Assembly (NCBI RefSeq): GCF_003260195.1
Contig: NZ_QEIH01000005.1
Location: 1 to 64,000 of the forward strand
DNA: 64,000 nucleotides
Source: Lutibacter citreus
Lineage (GTDB): Bacteria > Bacteroidota > Bacteroidia > Flavobacteriales > Flavobacteriaceae
Direction: 5' to 3'
The translations under genes and the position numbers were made by a program. Each line of letters begins with the position of its first letter. The stretch's first letter is position 1. The notes beneath the pieces were generated by a model, which saw only the letters and a list, made by a program, of their open reading frames with translations, did not search any database and was not told the origin of the DNA. Below, piece by piece: positions 43,261 to 52,680 of this stretch.

Positions 43261-44436
43261 ATGAATTATATTTTATTTGATGGCTCAGTACGCAATGCTT
43301 TATTGCCTTTTACTTACACAAAACCTGTGGCCGATTTAAGAATAGGAATATTAACTATTCGTGAAAAATGGGAAAAATACCTAGGTTATACAACTACTAC
43401 AATTACTGAAGAATACTTGGAAGAGAAATATCCAATGGTAGAAATGGAAAGTAATGTAATGATAAATGCATCTTTTTTACCTTCAGATTTATTGGTTGAA
43501 CAAGTTAAAAGCTTAAAAGAAAATCAAGCTATTTTTCAACAAGAGGAGGTTATAGCTTTCTTTACAACTGATAACCAAGATGAGGTGAGTTTTGAGGATT
43601 ATGAGCGGTTCGAATTTAAGGAGCCAATTCTAAAAATTAATAATACTTGGGATTTATATTCATTGAATGAACAAGCTATACAACAGGATTTTGATTTAAT
43701 TACCGAAGGAAGAACATCACAACAGATACCCGAAGGTGTAAATTTTTTAAATAAAGAAGATATTTTTATTGAAGAAGGAGCAGAAATTTTATTTTCAACT
43801 TTAAATGCGAGCACAGGACCTATTTACATAGGAAAAGACACCTTAATAATGGAAGGAAGTGCAATAAGAGGTCCTTTTAGTTTAGGTGACGATTCTGTAA
43901 TTAAAATGGGTGCAAAAATTTATGGAGGCACAACAATTGGTCCTAATTGTAAAGTTGGAGGGGAAGTTAATAACAGCGTTATTATGGGATTCTCAAATAA
44001 AGGTCATGATGGGTTTTTAGGAAATTCAGTATTAGGTGAATGGTGTAATATTGGTGCAGATTCTAATAATTCAAACCTAAAAAATAATTATGTTGAAGTA
44101 AGGTTATGGAACTATGAAACGGAACGTTTTGCTAAAACAGGTTTACAATTTTGCGGGTTAATGATGGGAGATCATTCTAAATGTGCAATTAATACTATGT
44201 TTAATACAGGAACTGTTGTTGGAGTGAGTACAAATATTTACGGAAGTAATTTTCCTCGTAATTTTGTTCCTTCATTTAGTTGGGGTGGAGCAGCAGGATT
44301 TTCTATTTATCAATTAAAGAAAGCTGAAGAAACAGCTTCTTTGGTATTTCAGAGAAGAGGTTTAGAATTTGATGAGCGAGAAAAAAGAATATTAAAACAT
44401 GTGTTCGAAATATCAGAAAAATATAGAAATTATTAA
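43261..44436 (+). CDS. GlmU-like sugar nucleotidyltransferase
   Basis: The 391-aa protein has an N-terminal nucleotidyltransferase-like domain (LFDGSVRNALLPFTYTKPVADLRIG). A C-terminal left-handed beta-helix follows with hexapeptide repeats (GPIYIGKDTLIMEGSAIRGP, GAKIYGGTTIGPNCKVGG). The final TGTVVGVSTNIYG resembles bacterial GlmU-family proteins of unknown sugar specificity that are widespread in Bacteroidota. Both a transferase and an acyltransferase activity are possible. It converges with the DUF3276 gene across a shared terminator. Confidence 0.88.
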   Translation: MNYILFDGSVRNALLPFTYTKPVADLRIGILTIREKWEKYLGYTTTTITEEYLEEKYPMVEMESNVMINASFLPSDLLVEQVKSLKENQAIFQQEEVIAFFTTDNQDEVSFEDYERFEFKEPILKINNTWDLYSLNEQAIQQDFDLITEGRTSQQIPEGVNFLNKEDIFIEEGAEILFSTLNASTGPIYIGKDTLIMEGSAIRGPFSLGDDSVIKMGAKIYGGTTIGPNCKVGGEVNNSVIMGFSNKGHDGFLGNSVLGEWCNIGADSNNSNLKNNYVEVRLWNYETERFAKTGLQFCGLMMGDHSKCAINTMFNTGTVVGVSTNIYGSNFPRNFVPSFSWGGAAGFSIYQLKKAEETASLVFQRRGLEFDEREKRILKHVFEISEKYRNY

Positions 44437-44472
44437 AAAAAAATCCCATTATTTTCATAATGGGATTTTTTT
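44437..44472. terminator. Bidirectional terminator
   Basis: A 12-base stem AAATCCCATTAT / ATAATGGGATTT with loop TTTC has an A run on the left and a T run on the right, so it can serve both converging genes. Confidence 0.92.
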
Positions 44473-44487
44473 TCTAAAATATTCTTT

Positions 44488-44859
44488 TTAAATATCTTCA
44501 AAATTTACATCAGTAAAACTTTCAGTACTTGAAGTTTCTTCATGATTTAATTCAGAAGGCTTTTTAAAATCTTTTTGGTGACGTTCAGAAATAACTTCCT
44601 CTCCTTTTTCTTCTAAGATATAATCAGTTGCAGCTTTTAACATTTCGTTAAACTCAACAAAATCTTCTTTATATAAATAAATTTTGTGTTTTTTGTAATG
44701 GAAAGATCCATCGTCGTGTGTAAATTTTTTGCTTTCAGTTACGGTTAAGTAATAGTCATCTGCCTTTGTTGCTCTTACATCAAAAAAGTAAGTTCTTCTT
44801 CCTGCTCTCAGAACTTGAGAGAAAATCTCTTCTTGTTCTAAATGTTCTTTGTCATTCAT
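44488..44859 (-). CDS. PUR-alpha-like DUF3276 protein
   Basis: The 123-aa protein has the compact strand-rich PUR fold: EIFSQVLRAGRRTYFFDVRATKADDYYLTVTESKK at the start, split by loops, then HKIYLYKEDFVEF and a helix. A negatively charged tail (SELNHEETSSTES) ends it. The family binds single-stranded nucleic acid. It is common in Bacteroidota and usually monocistronic, as here. Confidence 0.88.
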   Translation of the reverse strand: MNDKEHLEQEEIFSQVLRAGRRTYFFDVRATKADDYYLTVTESKKFTHDDGSFHYKKHKIYLYKEDFVEFNEMLKAATDYILEEKGEEVISERHQKDFKKPSELNHEETSSTESFTDVNFEDI

Positions 44860-44905
44860 AATTAACTTTCTATTTTATTAATCTTTTTTTAGATTGTCTA
44901 CAACA

Positions 44906-44938
44906 CAAATCTAAAAAATTATTTGACGTGATTTACAA
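44906..44938 (-). promoter_or_regulatory. Promoter of the DUF3276 gene
   Basis: On the minus strand TTG (44936-44938) and TAGATTTG (44906-44913) are 22 bases apart; the second box matches the consensus fully and lies 46 bases before the start codon. Confidence 0.45.
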
Positions 44939-44941
44939 TTT

Positions 44942-46696
44942 TTACAATTCTTTTTCTAAAAGTTGTTGTTCGTAAAGTTCCTTATAATAACCTTCATTAT
45001 TAACTAATTCATTGTGTGAACCTTGTTGAATAATAGACCCTTCACCAAGCACAATTATTTTGTCTGCATTTTTTATAGATGATATTCTATGGCTTACAAT
45101 TATGGTGGTTTTATTTTTACTTATTTTATATAAGTTGTTAAGAATAATTTCTTCGGTTTCTGTATCAACAGCTGAAAGACAATCATCAAAAATTAATATT
45201 CTAGGATCTTTAATAATTGCTCTGGCAATTGAGATACGTTGTTTTTGACCACCAGATAAGGTAACACCTCTTTCACCTACAAAAGTATCATAACCTTCAT
45301 TAAATTCAATTATATTATGATGTATGTATGCATCTTTAGCTGCCTGTTCTATTTTAGCATCTGACGCATTTGGTTCTCCAAATTTAATGTTGTTTTTAAT
45401 GGTATCTGAAAAAAGAAATGCTTCTTGAGGAACAAAGCCAATATTTTTTCTAACATCATTTAAATTTAAATTTCTAATGTCTTTTCCGTCAATTAAAACT
45501 TCACCAGATCCAACATCATATAATCGAGCAATTAAGTTTAAAACAGTGGTTTTACCTGAACCTGTATTTCCTAAAATTGCAAGTGTTTTACCTTGTTCTA
45601 TTTTAAAAGTAAGATTTTTTAAAGCTACAATATTGGTATCATCATAAGTAAAAGTAACATTATTAAATTCTATGGCACCATTAATGTTGGTTTGCTTTTC
45701 GTTTAAATTTTTAATTTCAGGTTCGTGTTTTAAAAATTCATTAATACGTTTTTGAGAAGCTTCTGCTTGCTGAACAATAGATGTTACCCACCCAACAACT
45801 GCAACTGGCCAAGTTAATAAGTTTACATACATAATAAATTCTGCAATAACACCTATGGTTATTTCACCTGAAATGTATCTTAAACCACCAATGTAAATAA
45901 CCAAAATATTACTCAATCCTATAAGTAAGATCATTAAAGGGAAGAATAATGCTTGCGCTTTAAATAAGTTGATGTTTTTTTCTTTGGATTCTTCAGCTAA
46001 ATCATCAAATTCGGTAATAGAATTTTGCTCAATTCCATAAGATTTTAAGATGCTAATTCCTGAAAATGTTTCTTGCGCATTAGCTGTAAGCTTTGATAAG
46101 TACTGCTGTACAAGTGTACTTCGTTTGTGAATAACTCTACTTAAAATATAAATAGATAATGAAAGAATAGGTAATGGAAGTAAAGTGTAATAGGTTAGTG
46201 TAGTATCTATATGGTACATTTTTACTATAGCAACTGCAAATAATACAACCATATTAATTGTATACATAATAGCAGGGCCAAAATACATTCTAACTTTGGT
46301 TACATCTTCACTAATTCTATTCATTAAATCTCCTGTTCTATTTTTCTTATAGAAGTTTAAAGATAGTTTTTGATATTGTTGATAAATTTCATTTTTAAGG
46401 TCAAATTCTATCAACCTAGACATCACAATAATGGTTTGTCTCATTAAAAAAGTGAAAAAACCAGATAACAATGCAGCTCCAATAATTAATAAAATATTAT
46501 GAAGCAAGTCCGCTTTTACAACTTCAATATCTGTAATAACTCCATTTCTATAATCTTGAGCCGCATCTAAAGATTTACTTATAAGTTGCGGAATTTGAAG
46601 AGTTAAGTATTTAGAACAAAACGTAATAACCAATCCTATAAGTAGTCGGTATTTATATTTTATGAAGTATTTGTTTAAATATTTTAAGGCTTTCAT
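44942..46696 (-). CDS. ABC exporter, MsbA/multidrug type
   Basis: The start at 46696 gives MKALKYLNKYFIKYKYRLLIG, the normal beginning; an ATG at 46738 would add 14 residues. The 584-aa half-transporter has six membrane helices (to about 310). The ATPase domain has Walker A ILGNTGSGKTT, signature VTLSGGQKQR, Walker B ILIFDDCLSAVD and the switch VSHR. Such proteins export lipids or drugs as homodimers. It is divergent from nusB. Confidence 0.93.
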   Translation of the reverse strand: MKALKYLNKYFIKYKYRLLIGLVITFCSKYLTLQIPQLISKSLDAAQDYRNGVITDIEVVKADLLHNILLIIGAALLSGFFTFLMRQTIIVMSRLIEFDLKNEIYQQYQKLSLNFYKKNRTGDLMNRISEDVTKVRMYFGPAIMYTINMVVLFAVAIVKMYHIDTTLTYYTLLPLPILSLSIYILSRVIHKRSTLVQQYLSKLTANAQETFSGISILKSYGIEQNSITEFDDLAEESKEKNINLFKAQALFFPLMILLIGLSNILVIYIGGLRYISGEITIGVIAEFIMYVNLLTWPVAVVGWVTSIVQQAEASQKRINEFLKHEPEIKNLNEKQTNINGAIEFNNVTFTYDDTNIVALKNLTFKIEQGKTLAILGNTGSGKTTVLNLIARLYDVGSGEVLIDGKDIRNLNLNDVRKNIGFVPQEAFLFSDTIKNNIKFGEPNASDAKIEQAAKDAYIHHNIIEFNEGYDTFVGERGVTLSGGQKQRISIARAIIKDPRILIFDDCLSAVDTETEEIILNNLYKISKNKTTIIVSHRISSIKNADKIIVLGEGSIIQQGSHNELVNNEGYYKELYEQQLLEKEL

Positions 46697-46825
46697 AAGT
46701 AGAAAAAAGTATTTCAAATTTAATGTACGAAGATACATTTTTATATAATTACAGCACTTTTTTTATGATAGATTTAACTTTGAATAAAAAATGAAAAACA
46801 AAATTATATTTATAAAAAATAATAG

Positions 46826-46833
46826 TATTTTTG
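46826..46833 (+). promoter_or_regulatory. Minus-10-like box for nusB
   Basis: TATTTTTG, 34 bases before the nusB start codon, fits TAnnTTTG. No partner box is clear. Confidence 0.4.
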
Positions 46834-46867
46834 CATTTTCAAACAATAAATGTTTAAAGTTCTTTAA

Positions 46868-47806
46868 ATGATAAATAGAAGACATATTAGAGTTAAAGTT
46901 ATGCAATCAGTTTATGCTTTGCTCCAATCAAAAAGTGATATACTTGACAAGGAAGAGAAATTTTTATATTCGAGTATAGATAGAATGTTTGATTTCTACA
47001 CTCTAGTATTACGTTTATTTGTTGAAGTGAAAAATTTGGAGAGAAACCATATTATTATTTCTCAAAAGAAGTATTTAGCAACTAAACAAGAATTAAATCC
47101 TAATAAAAAATTCATAAACAACGAGATTTTTAGAATATTTGAAGAAAGTTTTTCTTTAAATGATTATCTAGAAGCTAATAAAATGAATTATTGGGAGCTT
47201 GATGACGAGTACATTAAGGAGATTTTGAAAAAAACTAAAGAAAGCGAATTGTATTCAAAATATATGAATTCAGAAAAATCTTCATTTGAAGAAGATAAAG
47301 AATTTATAGCGGCTTTATTTAAAGAAGTAATTGCACCTAATGAAAAATTGGCTGATTATTTTGAAGATAAAAATATTAGTTGGGTTGATGATATTCCATT
47401 TGTAAATACATGGGTATTAAAAACAATTAATCAGCAAAAAAATGGAAAGCCATTTGTTCTTGGTAAATTATACAAAGATGAAGATGATAAAAAGTTTGTA
47501 GTTGATTTATTTAGAAAAGTTGTTTTAAATCATACCGAATTTGAAAAGGATATAATAGATAAAACTCCAAATTGGGATGCCGATAGAATTGCAGATATTG
47601 ATATGATTCTTATAAAAATGGCAATTTGTGAATTTTTAAAATTCCCTTCAATTCCATCAAGAGTTACAATTAATGAATATATAGAGATTTCTAAAGATTA
47701 TTCAACAAATAAGAGTAGCTATTTTATTAATGGAGTTTTGGATAAAATTTTAAAAGATTTTACAGCAACAAATAGATTGACTAAAATAGGACGTGGATTA
47801 TTATAA
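46868..47806 (+). CDS. nusB: Transcription antitermination protein NusB, long form
   Basis: NusB supports antitermination of rRNA transcription with NusE and other factors. The 312-aa protein is about twice the E. coli length (139 aa). It starts MINRRHIRVKVMQSVYALLQS and contains the NusB core in its C-terminal third (WDADRIADIDMILIKMAICEFL, then TINEYIEISKDYS). The central insertion is Lys/Glu rich. The long form is usual in Bacteroidota. It starts a cluster with DUF1573, yajC, ybbR and coaE. Confidence 0.92.
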   Translation: MINRRHIRVKVMQSVYALLQSKSDILDKEEKFLYSSIDRMFDFYTLVLRLFVEVKNLERNHIIISQKKYLATKQELNPNKKFINNEIFRIFEESFSLNDYLEANKMNYWELDDEYIKEILKKTKESELYSKYMNSEKSSFEEDKEFIAALFKEVIAPNEKLADYFEDKNISWVDDIPFVNTWVLKTINQQKNGKPFVLGKLYKDEDDKKFVVDLFRKVVLNHTEFEKDIIDKTPNWDADRIADIDMILIKMAICEFLKFPSIPSRVTINEYIEISKDYSTNKSSYFINGVLDKILKDFTATNRLTKIGRGLL

Positions 47807-47817
47807 ATTTAAATAGT

Positions 47818-48270
47818 ATGAAAAATAGATTAATTATTTCATTATTAATGTTGAGTTTGGTTGTTTCCTCTTGTAAAGATGATGCAGCATCAAAAATTAA
47901 AACTTCAAGTTTAGAAAGTGTAAAAGAAAGAGATGCACTTATGAAATTGGGTTCGCCAATTATTGAGTTTGATAAAACTGAATATAATTTTGGTGAAGTT
48001 ACCGAAGGTGATCTTGTTGAAGGTTCTTTTACAATAACAAATAAAGGTAAGGTTCCTTTAATTATTACAAATGCAAAAGCAACTTGTGGTTGTACAGTTC
48101 CAACTTGGCCTAAAGAAGAAATTATGCCGGGTGAGTCAGCACCTTTAAATTTTACTTTTAATTCTAGAGGAAGAGAAGGAAAGCAAAGTAAATCTATCAC
48201 ATTACAAACAAATACAGAAAAAATATCTGAGATTATTAGAATTAAAGGTACAGTAATTAAGAAAAAATAA
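47818..48270 (+). CDS. DUF1573 lipoprotein
   Basis: The 150-aa protein has a signal peptide with lipobox VSSC and Cys20. A single DUF1573 Ig-like domain (about 45-145) follows, with FGEVTEGDLVEGSFTITNKG and ATCGCTVPTWP, the conserved Cys-Gly-Cys. It is expected in the periplasm or outer membrane. It lies 11 bases after nusB and 20 bases before yajC, a common order in flavobacteria. Confidence 0.9.
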   Translation: MKNRLIISLLMLSLVVSSCKDDAASKIKTSSLESVKERDALMKLGSPIIEFDKTEYNFGEVTEGDLVEGSFTITNKGKVPLIITNAKATCGCTVPTWPKEEIMPGESAPLNFTFNSRGREGKQSKSITLQTNTEKISEIIRIKGTVIKKK

Positions 48271-48290
48271 ATTTTAAAAAACAAATTAGA

Positions 48291-48611
48291 ATGTATACAT
48301 CAATTTTATTAGCAGAAGCAGCAAGTTCATTAACAAGTATGTTACCATTTTTATTAATGTTCGTAGTGATCTATTTATTTATGATTAGACCACAAATGAA
48401 GAAAGCTAAAAACGAGAAAAATTTTCAAAATACAATTGCAAAAGGTAATAAGGTTGTAACTACTAGCGGAATTCATGGTAAAATCTTGGATATTGTTGAA
48501 GGAGATAATACCGTAATTATTGAAACTGGAGCTGGGAAAATTAAATTTGAACGTTCTGCAATTTCAATGGAATTAAGTAAAAAATATGCTGCACCTGCTG
48601 CAAAAAAATAA
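48291..48611 (+). CDS. yajC: Preprotein translocase subunit YajC
   Basis: The small 106-aa Sec accessory protein has one N-terminal membrane helix (about 17-33) ending in YLFMIRPQMKKAKNEK, the family's signature. A soluble domain follows with GNKVVTTSGIHGKI. The length is normal. A terminator follows 20 bases after the stop codon. Confidence 0.95.
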   Translation: MYTSILLAEAASSLTSMLPFLLMFVVIYLFMIRPQMKKAKNEKNFQNTIAKGNKVVTTSGIHGKILDIVEGDNTVIIETGAGKIKFERSAISMELSKKYAAPAAKK

Positions 48612-48630
48612 CATATAATTACATACAAAG

Positions 48631-48659
48631 AAAAGTGAGCCTATGAGCTCACTTTTTTT
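48631..48659 (+). terminator. yajC terminator
   Basis: AAAAGTGAGC and GCTCACTTTT form a 10-base stem with loop CTATGA, followed by more T. Confidence 0.9.
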
Positions 48660-48684
48660 GTATATTTAATGTTTAAGAAAATTA

Positions 48685-49653
48685 ATGAAAACGACTATTA
48701 AAACTTCAGGTTTAACATTAATAAATAATAGAAAAATTAAAGTATTTGTGTTTTTTCTAATATTAACATCTATTATGTGGGTGTTAATTGAATTATCAAA
48801 AACATATACAAGTTCTGCTATTTTTAAGGCAGAATATGAAAATTTACCAGCTGATAAATTAATACAAGTAGCACCTGTTTCTAAAATTGATATAGCTATT
48901 AAAGGTCCAGGTTTTGACTTGTTAAAATATAAATTAAGATCACAAAAAATTAATTTTAGATTAAATAATTTAGCGAAAAAAGGAAACTCTTATTATTTTT
49001 TACCAAATTTACAACTATCAAGAATTAATGCTAAAATAATTGGAGAAACAGAATTATTACGAATTTCAAATGACACTATTTTTGTTGAAATAGGAAATAA
49101 TATATCTAAAAAAGTACCCGTAATTTCAAAAGGTGAAATTAAATTTAAATTAGGATATAACTTTTTAGAAAAATTAAAAATACAACCAGATTCAATAACA
49201 ATATCTGGGCCCCAGAAATATATTGATTCTATAAAAGAAGTTTCAACTTCCTTTTTTAAATTAAATGATGTGTATGAGAGTATTGAACGTGAAATAATTC
49301 TAAAAAATCCTCAAAAAAATAAAAACATAAAATTTTCAAACACTAAAGTGAAAATTTTTGGTATAGTTGATAAATTTACTGAAGGTAAAATTAAAATTCC
49401 AGTTCAAATAATTAATGAACCTAAAAACATAAAGGTAAATCCGTTTCCAAAAGAAATAGAAATTATTTATCAAGCTGGATTGTCTAATTTTAATGATATA
49501 AATGAAAATAGTTTTTCAATTGTTTTTGATTATAATCAATATTTAAAAGATACAACAACACAATTTTTAACCCCCATAATTAAGCAAAAAAGTAAATTTG
49601 TATCTACGCTTAAACTAAATCCTAATAAAATAGAATTTTTATTACAAAAATGA
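48685..49653 (+). CDS. YbbR-like domain protein
   Basis: The 322-aa protein has one N-terminal membrane helix (about 19-38, KVFVFFLILTSIMWVLIEL) and periplasmic YbbR-like beta domains. One contains the KIDIAIKGPGFDLLKYKL segment and another the LKIQPDSITISGPQKYID segment. In Firmicutes the related CdaR controls a diadenylate cyclase, but no cdaA gene is adjacent here. It overlaps coaE by four bases. Confidence 0.85.
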   Translation: MKTTIKTSGLTLINNRKIKVFVFFLILTSIMWVLIELSKTYTSSAIFKAEYENLPADKLIQVAPVSKIDIAIKGPGFDLLKYKLRSQKINFRLNNLAKKGNSYYFLPNLQLSRINAKIIGETELLRISNDTIFVEIGNNISKKVPVISKGEIKFKLGYNFLEKLKIQPDSITISGPQKYIDSIKEVSTSFFKLNDVYESIEREIILKNPQKNKNIKFSNTKVKIFGIVDKFTEGKIKIPVQIINEPKNIKVNPFPKEIEIIYQAGLSNFNDINENSFSIVFDYNQYLKDTTTQFLTPIIKQKSKFVSTLKLNPNKIEFLLQK

Positions 49654-50231
49654 AGATAATTGGCTTAACAGGAGGAATTGGAAGTGGGAAAACTACTGTT
49701 TTAAAGTTGTTTAAACAGTTGGGGTATGATACATATATTGCTGATGACGAAGCAAAAAAACTAATGAATTCTGATAAAGAATTAATTAGTGATATAAAAT
49801 TGTTATTTGGGGCTGAAGCTTATAAAGAGAATAAGTTAAATCGTCCACATATTGCAGCAATAGTATTTGAAGATAAAGAAAAATTAGGGAAGTTAAATAA
49901 AATTGTACACCCAAAAGTAAAGCAACACTTTATAAATTTTGTAAAAGCTTCATCAGCTAAATTTGTTATTTATGAATCTGCCATTTTATTTGAAAGTGGT
50001 ACTTATAAACAATGCGATTATATTATTACTGTTATTGCCAATTTAAACGAGCGTTTAGAAAGAATTGCAAAAAGAGATGGTATTTCTAAAAAACAAATAA
50101 TGGCTAGGATGAAAAATCAGTTAGATGATGAATTTAAAATCAAGAAGTCCCATTTTGTAATAGATAATTCTGATATTATTGATGCCAAAAGCCAAGTTTT
50201 AACCATATTTAATATCTTTTCAAATCTTTAG
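49650..50231 (+). CDS. coaE: Dephospho-CoA kinase
   Basis: CoaE carries out the last step of coenzyme A synthesis, phosphorylating dephospho-CoA. At 193 aa it has the P-loop GLTGGIGSGKTT near the N-terminus, DADEAKK-type substrate motif (IADDEAKKL) and the lid region RIAKRDGISKKQIMARMKNQ. It is translationally coupled to the ybbR gene (ATGA overlap). Confidence 0.95.
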   Translation: MKIIGLTGGIGSGKTTVLKLFKQLGYDTYIADDEAKKLMNSDKELISDIKLLFGAEAYKENKLNRPHIAAIVFEDKEKLGKLNKIVHPKVKQHFINFVKASSAKFVIYESAILFESGTYKQCDYIITVIANLNERLERIAKRDGISKKQIMARMKNQLDDEFKIKKSHFVIDNSDIIDAKSQVLTIFNIFSNL

Positions 50232-50279
50232 AATAGTAAACATTATCTTAATTTTCTGTTAATAAATTATATTTTTAGC

Positions 50280-50287
50280 TAACTTTG
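50280..50287 (+). promoter_or_regulatory. Minus-10-like box for the two-component genes
   Basis: TAACTTTG matches TAnnTTTG, 45 bases before the histidine kinase start; no clear partner box. Confidence 0.35.
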
Positions 50288-50331
50288 AGTAAATAAAGGT
50301 AATTTTAATGTTAAAAGTTTAATTTTACCAA

Positions 50332-51900
50332 ATGAGCAAAAAAATATTTTTACTTATCATTGTTCTAATGAGTATTTCATTGATAGGTATTATTACTGTT
50401 CAAGTTTTTTGGATTAAAAATACGGTTCAAATTACAGAGAAACAGTTTACATCGAATGTGCGTTTTGCATTAGCAAAATTATCTGAAGATATTAGACAAA
50501 GAGAATTTGATGATTTTTATGAAAAATATGCAGCTAATTATAAGGAGGGAACATTAATTAAAGGTTCAGACGTTAGAAATTTTATTTTTGAAAGAATTGA
50601 CACCATAAATAATGAGCGTTTTACTTTTTCACAAAGTATAATAGAACAGAATTATAAAGTACCTGCTGAGTTCTTTGATAGTGACTCTATAAATTTTAAA
50701 GAAATTTATAGTAAGGAGAAAGTTTCAATTATAGACAATAACGTATTAGATAATATTGTCAATAAAAATAACTTACCAGAAGAACACCTTACAAAAATGA
50801 GAAGGTTAAAAGAAGCAGAAAAAACACTATTGGTGCAGTCTTTTGATGCTTCAAGAAAAAAATTACCTATTAATCAGAGAGTTAGTAATAATGAAATTAC
50901 AACAAGATTAGATAGAGAATTAAAAAGTAAAGGAATAGATACCGATTTTAAGTATGGTATTTATAGCAATGGATTAGCAACTCAGGTAAAATCGGGTTAT
51001 TTTAGAAAAGAATCGGGTAAAAGTTATATGGTTCCTATGTTTGCAGATTCAGAGGGGAAAAGCGAGTTTCAATTATTTGTTACTTTTCCTGAAAAAAAGA
51101 ATTTTATTCTTTCTTCAATCTTTAAGATTTTGGGGCTTTCAGCTTTTTTTATTCTTATAATTATTTTGGCATTTGTAACTGCTTTATATCAGTTAATTAG
51201 ACAAAAACAAATTTCTGAGATAAAAACAGATTTTATTAATAATATGACCCACGAGTTTAAAACTCCTATTGCAACTATTAATTTAGCTTTGGATGCTATT
51301 AAGAATCCAAAAATAATTGGTGATCAAGATAAAGTGAAGCGTTATGTGCAAATGATTCGTGAAGAGAACAAAAGAATGCATGCACAAGTTGAGAATGTAT
51401 TAAGAATTTCAAAACTTGAAAAAAACCAATTAGATGTAAGCAAGGAAGCTGTTGATATGCATGATATAATTGAAGATGCAGTGGATCATGTAGAATTATT
51501 GATTAGAGATAAAGGGGGTTATATAAAAAATAATATGAAAGCTGGTTTTACTGAAATTTTAGGGAATCAATTTCATTTAACTAGTGTAATAGTTAATATG
51601 TTAGATAATGCGATAAAATACTCAGAGGAGGCACCTAAAATTGATATTTTAACGGAAAATACAGCTAAAAGTCTTATAATAAAGATTAAAGATCAAGGAA
51701 TAGGAATGAATAAAAATGTTCAAAAGAATATTTTTAAGAAATTTTATAGAGAAGAAAGAGGAAATATTCATAATGTGAAAGGACATGGTTTAGGACTTTC
51801 TTATGTGAAAAAAATAATAGAAATTCATCAAGGTGAAATATTTGTAGAAAGTGAAAAAGGAGTAGGAAGCACTTTTACAATTAAATTACCAATAATTTAA
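50332..51900 (+). CDS. Sensor histidine kinase
   Basis: The 522-aa membrane sensor has one membrane helix at about 5-27, a periplasmic domain of about 235 residues and a second helix at about 266-288. The HisKA domain follows with the phosphorylated His307 (MTHEFKTPIATI). The ATPase domain has N-box MLDNAIKYS, KIKDQGIGM and a GHGLGLSYVK G2 box. No HAMP domain is evident. It pairs with the regulator 12 bases downstream. The signal is unknown. Confidence 0.93.
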   Translation: MSKKIFLLIIVLMSISLIGIITVQVFWIKNTVQITEKQFTSNVRFALAKLSEDIRQREFDDFYEKYAANYKEGTLIKGSDVRNFIFERIDTINNERFTFSQSIIEQNYKVPAEFFDSDSINFKEIYSKEKVSIIDNNVLDNIVNKNNLPEEHLTKMRRLKEAEKTLLVQSFDASRKKLPINQRVSNNEITTRLDRELKSKGIDTDFKYGIYSNGLATQVKSGYFRKESGKSYMVPMFADSEGKSEFQLFVTFPEKKNFILSSIFKILGLSAFFILIIILAFVTALYQLIRQKQISEIKTDFINNMTHEFKTPIATINLALDAIKNPKIIGDQDKVKRYVQMIREENKRMHAQVENVLRISKLEKNQLDVSKEAVDMHDIIEDAVDHVELLIRDKGGYIKNNMKAGFTEILGNQFHLTSVIVNMLDNAIKYSEEAPKIDILTENTAKSLIIKIKDQGIGMNKNVQKNIFKKFYREERGNIHNVKGHGLGLSYVKKIIEIHQGEIFVESEKGVGSTFTIKLPII

Positions 51901-51912
51901 ACTTAAAAAAAC

Positions 51913-52611
51913 ATGGAAAATAGTAGAATTTTATTAGTTGAAGATGATCCAAATTTTGGAACAGTCTTAAAAGATTACTTATCTTTAAATGATTACAATG
52001 TTACTCATGCAAAAGATGGATTAGAAGGGTTAATTATGTTTAAAAATGATGATTATGATTTATGCATTTTAGATGTTATGATGCCTAGAAAAGATGGTTT
52101 TTCTTTAGCAAAAGATATTAGAGCAACTAATTCTGAAGTGCCAATTATATTTTTAACAGCCAAAACAATGAAAGAGGATGTTTTAAAAGGGTATCAGGCA
52201 GGTGCAGATGACTACTTAAATAAACCATTTGATTCTGAAGTTTTATTATATAAAATAAAAGCAGTTTTACAACGTAAAGAAACTGAGCAAAGTATTGAAG
52301 AAGATACGTTTGAATTTACTATTGGTAAATTTGAATTTAACTCTAAACTACGTCATTTATCATTTGATGGCGGTGAAGCACAGAAACTTTCTCCAAAAGA
52401 AAGTAAATTGTTAAAAATGTTAGCTATGTATAAAAATGATTTAATGCAAAGAGAGTTGGCTTTAACAAAAATTTGGAGAGATGATAATTATTTCACTTCT
52501 AGAAGTATGGATGTTTATATTGCTAAGCTTAGAAAATATTTAAAAGCAGATGAAAATGTAGAAATTCTAAATATTCACGGAGAAGGATTTAGGTTGATAG
52601 ATAAATCATAA
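51913..52611 (+). CDS. OmpR-type response regulator
   Basis: The 232-aa protein has a receiver domain with phosphoacceptor Asp54 (CILDVMMPRKDG), acidic pair in VEDD and conserved Lys in LNKPF. A winged-helix DNA-binding domain (about 135-230) follows with KLSPKESKLLKML and RSMDVYIAKLRKYL. It is the partner of the kinase encoded just upstream, and a terminator follows at once. Confidence 0.95.
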   Translation: MENSRILLVEDDPNFGTVLKDYLSLNDYNVTHAKDGLEGLIMFKNDDYDLCILDVMMPRKDGFSLAKDIRATNSEVPIIFLTAKTMKEDVLKGYQAGADDYLNKPFDSEVLLYKIKAVLQRKETEQSIEEDTFEFTIGKFEFNSKLRHLSFDGGEAQKLSPKESKLLKMLAMYKNDLMQRELALTKIWRDDNYFTSRSMDVYIAKLRKYLKADENVEILNIHGEGFRLIDKS

Positions 52612-52616
52612 GAATT

Positions 52617-52640
52617 AAACCTGCTAACGCAGGTTTTTTT
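52617..52640 (+). terminator. Two-component operon terminator
   Basis: AAACCTGC / GCAGGTTT with loop TAAC, then a T run, six bases after the stop codon. Confidence 0.92.
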
Positions 52641-52655
52641 ATGCTTAAAATGATT

Positions 52656-52663
52656 TACCTTTG
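52656..52663 (+). promoter_or_regulatory. Minus-10-like box for the Sua5 gene
   Basis: TACCTTTG matches the consensus and lies only 17 bases before the start codon, leaving a very short leader. Confidence 0.45.
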
Positions 52664-52680
52664 TATATATTCTTAAAATT

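Noticed and set aside
47781..48284. Open frame of 167 codons on the minus strand
   Set aside because: It is entirely opposite the DUF1573 lipoprotein gene, whose signal peptide and domain are clear.
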